Below are positions 14,141 through 25,638 of a stretch of 64,000 nt of DNA, piece after piece. The notes under the pieces were generated by a model. The model did not search any database and was not told where the DNA came from. It worked only from the letters and a program-made list of their open reading frames with translations. Origin of the DNA: Antennarius striatus (lineage: Eukaryota > Chordata > Actinopteri > Lophiiformes > Antennariidae); contig NC_090785.1 of assembly GCF_040054535.1 (NCBI RefSeq), positions 6,817,501-6,881,500 on the forward strand. The letters are read 5' to 3'. Position 1 is the stretch's first letter, and each line of letters opens with the position of its first letter. The position numbers were made by a program, and so were the translations under genes.

Positions 14141-14269
14141 GGCTTTCGGTGGGGGGAGGGGAGAGCAGAGAGGTCCAACCAGAGGGCCACACCTCAGAAA
14201 GCATGAAAGATGATAAACAGGTTTCTCCTGCAGAGGAAAAGGATCACTGGAGCTGCAGGTAAACAGTTG

Positions 14270-17200
14270 GACAGGTAGGCGTTTTCTTTTTACTTCAACC
14301 ACACAACATGGGCTCAGTATGGTGATTAAACTAGTCGTGGCTCACATCTTGTTTCACATTAAAACATTTACAATAAGATGTAGATCTAAAAGCTGCATTT
14401 AACAAATTCTACAACGAGGTACAAAGGAAATTCAACTTAAGCTGATTTAATTTAGATGTGATCAAGTCTTTCACCATAGAGGCCAGAAATGTATCTCCTT
14501 CGTCCTCCCCTATGAGATTCAGAGATCATGGAAAATCCCGTCCTCAGAGCAATCGTCTTTATCATCACTTCAACTGAAGCCCATACAGTTGCACATTACA
14601 TGTTAAAGAAGGCTTTTTAATCTGGAGAATGTGTCAAAGTCCATCTTCAGTATAAACCACAAATTTATTTGTCATATGCTGTGAAGTTCATTGTGCAAAG
14701 TTACAGATGAGACTTTGTCAGAATCTTTATTAAAAGTCCCACTCAAGTAAACAGGAAATGATAGTTTGTGGTAAGGGTTCAGCACTCTGTCTTCACACTC
14801 TTGCCTGTACACGTTAATATATGCGTTTTTTACTGAAAACCCCCATGTTGATATATTTAATTTAAATAATCGCATTAAATCGGTATTAAATTGAGATTTC
14901 TGAAACAAAAATACACAAATTACCACAGGATTTGGTGATTTATGTTTCATATATGAACTCATTAAACTTTGTGCAACAGCAGCAACGCAAGTTTGTCAGA
15001 CCCACAAATTATACACACAGTCTCCGCTGAGGGCTCTCATCCTCACATTTATTCTTCATGGCCTACGTTCAGTAAAGTTCAACTCGGAGTAAAAAGCAGC
15101 TGTTTTCTTTGGAGAAAATTGATAGCCTTGCTGTGTGGGATAGTCACACCAAACAAACTCCATTTATCATCCTCTTTGGAAAAACCGTCCACAGCCCCTG
15201 AAGCCTTGGAGGACACTACACACTCATAGTGATATAAATTCTGAATGCTAATGCATCGCAGCACTACCAAAATTCAGGAAAACTATGTAAATAAAGGACT
15301 CCATAACGAAATCACCAAACAGTATTTAAATCCTAGAGGAGAACTGCCCACATTTAGCACAATTCTGTCAAGGCCTGAAGTGAATCTATTAATGTAAGCT
15401 TGGATATAAATATACAAATACAAGCCACTCTCAACATGGGGCAACCTTTTTTTTTTGTCTGAAGTTTACCTTGCAATAAATCTAAAGAACCCCTGTCCGT
15501 CAGTCTGTGTATCCTCAGTGTATTGCAAAGAATTGATTTGCTGTAAGTCACACTATGTGGGTTTATTGGTGGTGATCCAAGGACTTGCCTCATTCAATTT
15601 CATACAGTTCTTCCATGCAACACGTTCAATATTAATAAACCTTGAAGTATCAAGGGAACTGCAGGCTTGATTTGTAAATAAGTGAGGTAGAGAATGTTAT
15701 TTCACATGGGGTGAGATCTAACGAAAAACTTTAGCATAAAGAAGCTGAAATTAGTCAATAATTTGCATAAGACTTTCACTTTCTCCAAAATATCTGTGTA
15801 GGTTCTCAGTTATCCAGGTCATGATAATCCAAAGCTGTTTAAATCAATCCACTGGACTTGAAAAAAGTTTCTTGACGACATTTTGCCACTCATCCAAGAG
15901 AGGATGAGAGGTAAAACGTCTTCAAGAAACTTTCTTTATGTTATCGCAAAAGCCATGTACTGTACATAGCTATCTAGCATGTATGTACCTTACTAGGCCG
16001 AATCAAAATTAACACACTGATGCAAAACACTTTTACCACAGGCACTCTTGCCGTGTATTTTAAATCAGACAAGGTTCACCTTATAGGTCTTGGCACAAAA
16101 AAACAGAACTAGAAGAGTGACACAGAACTTTGGGATTAAAAATACTGACATAATGAAAACCACATTTGATAATATTGGAACCAGACTATCTTTAGCTCAT
16201 GCAAGCTGAAATTTCGCTTCATGTAAGCATCATCTAAGAGTTTTTAATCTGTGAGTCAATGTATGTACGTAAATGGAGCCCTCAAATAAGAACAGTGATT
16301 TAACATTTTTCTCCCACATGAGCTTGATTAACTGTTACTTAAATTAGACATGCTCAACAAATTTCTACCAAGTAAACAACTCCACCATCAGAAACATGCA
16401 CTCAGAAAAGCCATATCACTCAGTTAAGATTCATGGAGGAGGATTGCACACTAGAAGAAAACAAACATTTGGAAATATACAGGACTCACAGAATGCAAAC
16501 CTGTGAGGCAGCACCTCATTTTCCCCATTATGGCACCTAAAAGAAATACACCCATGATAGTTCGAAACTCATAATATGACTCCTTTAGTCATGAAACTCT
16601 ACCCTTTAATTTGTAATTAAACTCATCATTACTAATACTCATTGCCATACTGACAAATACTCATTGCCATCAAGATCATAAATCTTAAAATGTGTTCCAT
16701 ACCAGACTCCCAAATATTCCATCCAACTTTATGGTAATAGTAGTTTATGCAGATGTTGTGTAATCCTGCTAACCAAGAGACAGACCAATGTCTGTGAAAA
16801 CATTACCTCCTTGGTAGAGGTAACAATCCTTGACAGGATGAGATACGACAGCCTTTGGAGGACACATGGAATTATTTGTGTAGCTTGAAGGTCATCTGAT
16901 GCTGTTCTAGCCACTCAAATCCAGAAAAGAGAATTTGTGGCTGCCAGAGACCAGCTAACAGGATGGAGATCCACCCCACAAGAGACAGGATGGCGTAAAC
17001 AAGAGGGCAGCAAAGCAACATAATTAACTCCTCTGAGAAGGACAAAGAATTATTCGTGGAGAAAATGTTCTGGATAATGCCGAAGGACTGAAGGCCACCG
17101 CGATGTTTTGTAAATTCCAGTCATTTAGATTTATAAGCATGCCAGAGAGTTGAGGTCAGACTTTTTTGTTTCAACAGTCTAGTTTGTTCAATAACAGTGC

Positions 17201-20200
17201 AGAACACTACAAAAACATTGTCATTCTCAGACAGTGACCATCCTGAGCTGAATCAGTAGTGACTGAGTAGGACAATAGACATAAAAACCTAACAAAGATC
17301 TCTGTTGGTGTCCACTGTAGAGATGATTCATTCAACTGCATATGAGCAATTTTTAAGTCTGTCTGAGCATAGTCTGATGCAAAAGCCTTATAAAAGGTAG
17401 AATTCACCATGCTGCTCTGTTTACCCGACTGTGAGAAATACATAACATGAGCTATGTGCATGCTTATACTAACTTCTTAGAGTTATTGGACAAAGAGTCT
17501 GAGTCTGAAACCAGGTCTACTTGTGGTACAACCACTAATTTTCACTCATACTAGTGCACTGCTCTATACTGTAAGTTTGTGGCATTTTCAGACTGTAGTT
17601 CTTGAGAGTCAGAATGTTCTACCTGTAAATAAGAGGAAACAGAAAGTCATTCCATCACTGATAAAAATGTAGACGTGCTGAAAACATTGCAAAGTGGAGC
17701 CTTGTTGCCATAGTTTAAAAAAAGACAAAGATTTAAAAAGGTTTATATTTTCAGGCACACAAAATGAAATGTCCATGAAAATTAACAACCAAACAACCAG
17801 AGGTGCTATCATTTACTGTAGAACTATTGTCACATCAACACTATCTAATTACTGCAGTGAATGAGTTCACACTGGAGTTAGTCTGAAGCTTTGTATATGA
17901 CATGTCGAATGAAGTCATATGGACTTGTAGGAAAAAGCTTCAAGACCTTTCAGCCCGCTCTCCAAGACTCTTCTTCAGTTCCTCAACCTCTTGGATGACT
18001 GAAACTCTCCAGACTATGAAGATTGGCATTCCTTTTGCATCTAGAAGCCAAGTCATATGACAAAATGCCAGTATTTTATGACCTGGGAAGGATAATAATA
18101 ATAATAATAATAATAATTAATAATAATCAGGAGCATATACAGGCTTTGGACTGGAATAATAGTTCAGAAGGGCCCAGCTATAGTGGTGAGACAGTAGTAA
18201 TATTTCTAGCCAAGGCAGCTATCACAAAATAGATGCTGCTCACAAAGAGACCATAATTCAACAAAAAAAAAAGTAGCTGCTGAGTAGGTAGCTAGGTACT
18301 TGATATTGCAGTTGTGTTAAATCCAGTGCTGCTAAACCCATGTACACACTGCAACACATTCATAATTAAATACAGAGAACAGGCCAGAAATCCAGATCAT
18401 CCACATCCCCTTCATAGGATGTAAAACTGGTAAAAAATAATCTGATACATGGCAAGTAGAATTCATTTCTGTCTCATCATTACCACATAAATGTTGTTTC
18501 ACATCCATATCTCAGAAAAGTCAGTGAGCTTTTTGACAAGTCCATCTGTATCACAGCAGATGATTTGAGTTTTAAGGCATACTTTCCTTCAAGCTCATTA
18601 TTAATAAAATGCAATGAGCATATTGCTCTGTCAGCCATGGCCAAGACTGGAACACCCATTGGCTGCATGCAGTTAAATTATTCATTGAGTCTGAACTGCC
18701 TGTCACTCTGTAATTAACTCAAAAGAAAAAAACAACAGAATTTACTGATGGTGAAGACAGGAAACGGCCCCTCAGCAGATGTGATTAGCCGCAAGAGCTC
18801 CCTGCACATTCATTCAACGATGTAATCACTTGTAATCGGCAGGCTGGGCAAGTTTGTCGACATATTAATGAGGAAAGATAATTTGGCTTCTTTGGGTAAT
18901 GCTCAGCATTCAAATCGAAGCGCCACTGGCTCAGCTTATTTGTGGCAAATGTCCATGAACCACTCACTGCTGCCTGATTAGTTAAAAGAAATTTTAAAAA
19001 TGTCAGGAGAATAAAATCAATATCCACCAAAGTTGCCGATGAAGCCAGTTTCTATTTTTGAGAACTACTTTGTGTTGTCAAACTACTGCAAACCAGTCCA
19101 TTACAAAGGGAGCCAGCAGTCTTTAATGTAATTACACCCACATCACCAATACAGCTTACTAATACATAGCGTCCATGAATCTCTGCGACACCAGAAAAAT
19201 ATTTAAGTAATGTGGTTAACTGATCTCATGATGTTAACATGCTTGCAGAGCAGACAATATATCCTCTGAGATGCCTTACTATAGTTCTCCCTGGAACTAA
19301 AATAGACTATGACTAAAGTAATGTATTCTTACTGCATTGATAAAATTGATCACAAGCACATTCTTAACAGTTCATTATCCACGTACATAATTTATCGCTA
19401 ATCTTCATTAGCACTTTAAAGTCACGAATACAAACATGAAACACAAAGGTCACTTGTCCTGTTTAAATGTTAAAAATAGACTGAGGGCAAACGAGCATTA
19501 CATCATGACAACGCAGAGATTCATGGAGAAACTAAGGCATGATGACTTGTCCAAGTCACATGCTTGTGAGAAAGGCAGTGAGGGAGCAGAATGAGGTTAC
19601 AGGTGGAATTTCCCGTCTCTAGTTTCTCTGACGTCATGTCCAGTGGCAGCAGTTTGCTGCTGCCTAGTGATCAAACATGTCTGTCAAGGTGAAATCGAAA
19701 CAGAACCTTGGTGCAGTAAAACAACGCTGCACAATTAAGGAACTTTGCACACAGTTCCTCTGATAATCATAATCACAAAAGAGACCCACGTGGGTTATTT
19801 TTCTATGCACAAAAGGGAAGTTGCATAGTTCTATTTCTCTATTCTTGGTAGGTTTCTGGCAATTATATGAGTTCCCTGAGTTTTCAGACATCTCATTTGA
19901 TTATTTGTTTAGTCAAGGCACATGAACATTGCCATCTTGTGGTTATTTCTAAGCCACCAAATGAATGTACACCTAACATAAAGATCATTACATAAATAGC
20001 TTTACCTCAGAGTTCATGACACTCTTTTTATGGTTTCAGGGGTTATTATGTCACAAACATTATTTGCAGGTTCAAATATGGGTAAAACCTCATAGTAGGT
20101 TCTGTGCACAAATATCTCTGACCAACAGAGAGGTGAACACATCTGTAGTGGTTGCCACAAATTCCAACTGGCAAAAGAGGAAAGCTGCTGGATTCCTGTC

Positions 20201-21365
20201 TCTCGTAAGACTACTCTGAAAGCTTTTGTGAAACTGGAGTGCTGCTTTCTAAATGGGATAAGAGCTCAGATCTTTTTTGTGCAGCCGAATCAATACCAGC
20301 AGCCCATTAAGGCAGGCAGGCACATCTTGGGCAACGAGTGTCTCGTGTCTGAGGAGCATCTTATCACTTGAGGAAGAGCAACACAGGCCAGTTCCAGTAT
20401 TGTCCTTGGTAATCATTACACTCCTCGGTTGCTCAGACTGCTGACAGTGACATCACTGTTAGAGGATAGGGAAGGCTACCAGGAACCGATTTATCCTCAG
20501 TCATTTAATCATCCATCTGCAGTGGGCACAAACACATAAACTGACCATATCATTCAAAGCATAGTTAGCAGCTCTGAAGATGAGAGCAATGAAGCAAAGT
20601 ACAGGCCTGATGTGTGGGCGGAAACATGGTCGGGTGTTTCTAAAACAAGGGTACATGCTTGGAACAAACAGGACAGATCCACATTGGAGTATATTTGGAA
20701 GGCTTGTTCTAGATAATTGCTTTCAGTGGATTTGAAGTTTCAAATTATCCACAAGCCCCTGCCAGTGTTCCCACCAAAGGAAGACTGTAGAGGAGGGGGG
20801 GAGAGTGGGTGAAGGGTGGGTGAGTCCAGCTGGTCCTGTGTCTATTGGGACTGACGAGCTAAAAGTTTACAACTCACTCCTTCCTTCTGCGTCACAGACG
20901 CCTCCTCTGAAGAGAGAAGCTGTGGTCGCCCAATGAGAGCATGTTTGTCTGTCCCATGGTACAAGCATCTTCACCCAAAAATGTAAACATCTGGTAAACA
21001 TTTAGACTTTCCACAGAAAAGGGTCGATCAAATATTCCAGAAAAAGCTTTAAAAAAAATCCAGGCATTGCAGACATCTGTTTGAAGATATTGTGCGGTAA
21101 AGAATGACTGACCATGGAGAGAGATCATCAACCGTTGCATTGTTATTATTATTTTATAACATGGTCTGCAAAAACTTCCAGCAGTAATCAAAAATGCCAA
21201 TCACAATTTCTAACAGTACAAGTTCACAGATTGAAAATCTTTACTTTCAACAGTCAATATTTCCAATATTTCCAATAAGTTATAAGAACATTTGGTTTGT
21301 TATCAGTGAATACTAAAAACAAGTAATATCCACGTTTAGAAAGCTACATCTAGAAAATGGTTGGA
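14270..21365. other. Gene desert with repeat fragments and a possible conserved element
   Basis: No supported exon was found. Items seen: a short fragment (15790-15935) of the repeat also found at 40359-40535; a possible repeat tail near 16730-16850 ending in 'acctccttggtagaggtaa', a motif common at the ends of fish interspersed repeats; a related fragment near 17900-18000; an (ATA)n tract at 18091-18128; and a TAAT-rich, non-repetitive stretch at about 18680-19020. Confidence 0.5.
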
Positions 21366-21369
21366 ATGT

Positions 21370-21741
21370 GGGGCGGCAGTGGCTCAGCGGTAGAGCAGAT
21401 GTCTTGGAGACGGATCGCCCGGCCATCGCTGGATCGATTCCCGCTCCCGCCATGACATCCCTTGGAGTGTGACAGTGCCGAGGCGCCCCTAAGCGAGGCG
21501 CCCTTGAGCAAGGCGCTGTCCCCACCACAAGCTGCTCGTTTGGGGCGCGACCTCCATGCGCAACCCGCCACTCTTCCTGCCCTGGACTAACTGCATGATT
21601 ACAGGCCCCTAGTGTGCTGTGTTTCAGGGGCCTTGTTCACAATACTGTGTGATGTGCTAAAAACTAACACAAATATGCATGTACTGAGAGTGAAAAGAGA
21701 ATTTCCCCTCTGGGGATCAATAAAGTGTGAATTATAATTAT
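21370..21741 (+). mobile_element. tRNA-derived SINE
   Basis: The head has pol III promoter boxes of a tRNA: TGGCTCAGCGGTAGAGC is the A-box arm and GGATCGATTCC is the B-box arm about 40 bases later. The body contains the repeated 'gaggcgccc' / 'gagcaaggcgctgtccccacc' segment typical of percomorph SINEs, and the tail reads 'atttcccctctggggatcaataaagt', a LINE-type 3' end. It looks near full length. Open frames across it are incidental. Confidence 0.85.
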
Positions 21742-22715
21742 TAACTCAAAAATACTCAACATTATGAATAATAAGTCAGAGGGTGTCGCAATATTCCAAT
21801 CACTCCCAGCAGACAAACACAAACACAGCAGATGAACATTTTATCATCACGAAAATCTGAATGAGGAGAAACAGTAGAAAGGTGGAGTCAAAACAAATCC
21901 TGATGCAATTTTTACAATGACTGAATTTTGGTTGCTTGGTTCTTCCTTTTTTTTTTTTTTCCAATTTCCATAGTTACTCATTGACCACCACTTATTCTGA
22001 TGTCATTTCCCCCACAAAGCATTGTACACTAAACAAGTAACTTCTTCAGACTCATTCTGTGAGTAGGAACTTAAACAGTTCCTTTCTCAAAGTCCTTTTC
22101 AATAAAACATATGAGAGCTGGGATATTTCAACCTTTTCTATGATATTAGCAAAATATGCTTTATCTGGCTGTGATAAAGAAAGTAAAAAAAATTAAAATT
22201 AAAAAAATGACCCAGGCAGAAAAAGCAAATGATTTCATTCAGCACATTGAAACTGTTCCCTAATCTAAGATCCACGCCTACACAAAATGTCATCACACTC
22301 CACTGAGGACTTTTTGATAAATCATGGGGGGGGGGGGGCGAATTATGACTGCTGACGTAGGCATGAAGATGGATTAAGTTCGTGATCTTTTAAACACTAC
22401 ATACATACATTACATACATACATCTCACACTCACCCATCAGTCCAGCCACATTCAGCCAAACGTACCGGGCCAGAACAAACATCACATGTCCGGTCATTC
22501 CTCTTATAGTACCATAAACTTTATGAGCGTAACCACAGAGCCATTAAAAAACCTATGGTGAGCACATTTCGGCTCTGACTCATTTAAAGTCTGGAATACT
22601 AAATAGCAAAAGATCGGACGAAAAAGGGTTGAATTTGAAACACAACAAATTAGAAACTGTAAGTGACAGAAAAGCGAACAACAAACACGGCTTTTAAAAA
22701 GATGTTCAGTGGACT
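21742..22715. other. Non-coding, homopolymer runs
   Basis: The interval holds a poly-T run near 21948-21960 and a poly-G run at about 22326-22336. No coding exon is recognised. Confidence 0.4.
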
Positions 22716-22718
22716 TAC

Positions 22719-22900
22719 TCTGGTAGAAGTTGTCATCAGCACAGCATATTATCTGGTTTAAAACCTGCCAGTTAGTGGTTGTCCCCTTGAAACACGATGA
22801 AAAACATTATTATCCTGTTGCGACTTGAAGACGGCCGACACACCAGCGACATCCCCGCTCGGTCACCGGTCAGTCCACCCTCCCGCAACTTCCCCGTGTT
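22719..22900 (-). other. Candidate first exon of a leftward gene
   Basis: This GC-richer patch contains several CpGs. On the minus strand it ends in a good donor, CCAGA|GTAAGTCC, at 22719/22718. An ATG eighteen bases before the donor would give MTTSTR and continue in a downstream exon; an earlier ATG closes immediately (M-L-C-stop). If real, the gene runs left and its next exon lies beyond what I can recognise, so the desert would be its first intron. The product is unknown. Confidence 0.3.
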
Positions 22901-23694
22901 TCCTCACATAAGGTTGTAGTTTTCTTCGTGTGATGCGTGGGGAATTCCTGGCAGTCACATTTTCCTGGTAAAACTTTGGCCAACCACCAAAGTTCGCCTG
23001 TAGTCTGGTTGTAATGAGGAAAAAACAAGGATTCCGGACAATATCTTGTTTGTTTGTTGTTTTATTTTATAATAGAATCATAAAGATCGTGGAATTATTG
23101 GATTTAGACGCGTTACGGGGGGAAAAAAAACAAAACTCGTTTAATGTCAGCGCCATCTCCTTTTCTATTTCGCAAAAGAAGTACAATATTAATAAGTACT
23201 TTATTCTGAATTGATATTATTATCGTCCACGTGGGTAATCTAGCACCATAGAAGAGCTATGATCGTTTGGATTTTTGCAAGTTAATTAACCAGACAGAAG
23301 CCTCTTCAGCAAACCGTAAAGCGATCACAGATGCGGCTTTACAGTCAGTAAATTCGAGTTAGTCCAATGAAGTTACGCACGAAATAGTTTTTCGACCATA
23401 CGAGCTAAACTTTACGTTTGTTAATCTACAGTATGTTACAACAAGAGTATGGACATCTTCCGGGAATGTCCAAGTCGCTCTGAGAGGAGAGCAAATGAGG
23501 ATAAGTCCTGTCTCTCGGGCGGAGTCTGCTGTCTCCTGCAGCCCAGCTAATGCTACACATACTTGTGTCACGTTACTGGACCTCTGGGGATATGCATTAT
23601 TAAATACAGTTATGTCCACATATAATACCATTTTTGTCTTTTTTTTTTTTTACATTATAAGGTCAGAAATGCTTTTCCATGACAGAACATTATG

Positions 23695-23766
23695 TTCCCG
23701 CACTGGGAGTCGATCCCGCGTCGTCTGGTTGAAAAACAGGAATACTGGTTGACGTTATGAGCCTGT
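23695..23766 (-). pseudogene. Degenerate tRNA-Glu(UUC)-like sequence
   Basis: On the minus strand 'ATTCCTGTTTTTCAACCAG' resembles the anticodon arm of tRNA-Glu (anticodon TTC). It is followed by 'GGGATCGACTCCCAGTGCG' (T arm with B box) and a GGGAA end. The 5' acceptor strand does not pair with the 3' strand and the anticodon stem has mismatches, so this is a pseudogene or tRNA-derived fragment. It is not a working gene. Confidence 0.5.
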
Positions 23767-23824
23767 TTACTAAATACACTGTATATAGAAAGTTCAGATT
23801 TATTTATGTTTCTGAGTGTGTGTG

Positions 23825-23979
<155 letters not shown>

Positions 23980-24943
23980 GGATGTTTCAAAACAGATCTT
24001 GTGTTGCTCACATTTGATATGAAAAAACATTTGTACTCAGGGTAATTGCCAATGCACTTCATTGTGGAGTCATAACATTACATTATCACTGCCCATTTTG
24101 TTGCAGAAGCACACCTGCCAACCTTGGGACACAACAATGTCACCAATGCTGACCTCACTTACCTTTAACCCACCACTTATTAGTAGGTTTCAAATTCACA
24201 ATATCAAGTTATCGGACATTAATCATTATTAGTCATGATAAAAAAAATTACAGTGCAGTGAATAAAATACAGGAGTTCACAGTTTATCTGTCCTGAATTT
24301 GTATTTGTCATTTTTCTTTATGTCAGCCAACTGTTGCTGAAAAGAAATTGGATTGTGACGGTGGTGCTGCAACACTTTGGCTAAGTTCAGCACAGTCAAT
24401 GTCTTGTAAAATATATCGTACAGGCAACACAGTAGTAGGACTGCTATATTTAAGTAGTTTTCTACTTTACATCTTATTCATTGTACAGATTTAAATTCTC
24501 TTAAATATATGGAATTTTCAATAAATTTATGTTGTAAACTTCCTCAGGTAATATAGTATTTTTGCAACACATTTTAATAGTATTGTGACTTTTATTCAGT
24601 TTGAGGTCTAGATGATTGTAAGCATTATGGAAAAGAGGGGAACCACTGGTATTTTTTTGGGTCGACTTGGGCTATTTTCACCTTTTTGCATGTGCAGGAA
24701 ATAACATTTAAAACTTTTAATTTAATTTTTTTCTAAGTCATCTGAAAAAAGAAAAAAAGTCCTCCATTCAAAAATGTTTTTTGCTTGTTCATGCTCTTCA
24801 AGCTTCACTGTACATAATTATATAAGTAACAGAATTAAAGTGTAAAGTTTGCTCTTTGAAAATCTCCTTTTGATGGAGCAAGGTTACACACTTGATTTCT
24901 GCCACAAACGTGCCTATATTTTTTTAAAATTGTTTATTCATGT

Positions 24944-24944
<1 letters not shown>

Positions 24945-24996
<52 letters not shown>
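24945..24996. repeat. (CA)n microsatellite
   Basis: An uninterrupted CA tract of about 26 units lies about 640 bases upstream of the ube2a start. Confidence 0.97.
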
Positions 24997-25000
<4 letters not shown>

Positions 25001-25250
25001 CAAACATTTACCAACGTCACCATCTGGTGGTCTTTCGGTATTGCTGTAAAGTTAATATAGTCATGCATTGCCGAAAATATAATTAATTTCTAAATGTCAC
25101 AGGTTATTCCCGAAGTTATTATATAATATAGGTTAAAGTAACCGATAACTTGGTTTATAGGTAGTAGCATGTTAATCGGGGGAAGGATAAAAACCTTAAA
25201 TTCTCGAATCTTTCTCATGTCCTAAACAAACTAAACACGGGAACAAAACA

Positions 25251-25258
25251 TGACGTCA
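25251..25258. promoter_or_regulatory. CRE palindrome in the ube2a promoter region
   Basis: A perfect TGACGTCA, the CREB/ATF consensus, lies about 390 bases upstream of the ube2a ATG in a region with no repeats identified. Its position fits a proximal promoter but the start site of transcription is not known. Confidence 0.4.
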
Positions 25259-25638
25259 TTTTTGTTGGACCGACACAAGTGTGGAGACGGGGTAGTCTGA
25301 GTTATGCGGAAATCATTTAGCTATATTTACAACAAGCTGAGACAGTTCCACAAGAATAAATAGGGATAATTTACTTTAATAAGTGGCGAAATATTTTTGT
25401 CTTCATCTGTTTGCTTTAAAATACGCTGATTTACAGTCAGTCGAAGTTAATGTTCACGTTCATACGAAAGTGGACGAGCCCGCAGACGAACAGGGACAGC
25501 CAAATATTTGACAAATCAGCTATCGGTGGGTAGCCAGGTTGGAGTACAAAATACTCAAATTAAGTTAAATAAAATAGAAATATTCTTACAATAAGCATAT
25601 ATTTCCATGCTAAGAATTGGGGTTTCTGTATAAAGAGG

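Noticed and set aside
21370-21440. Possible functional tRNA gene
   Set aside because: Only the promoter boxes are tRNA-like; the body and tail identify a SINE.
21313-21571. Minus-strand frames over 21.3-21.6 kb
   Set aside because: They arise from the SINE at 21370-21741.
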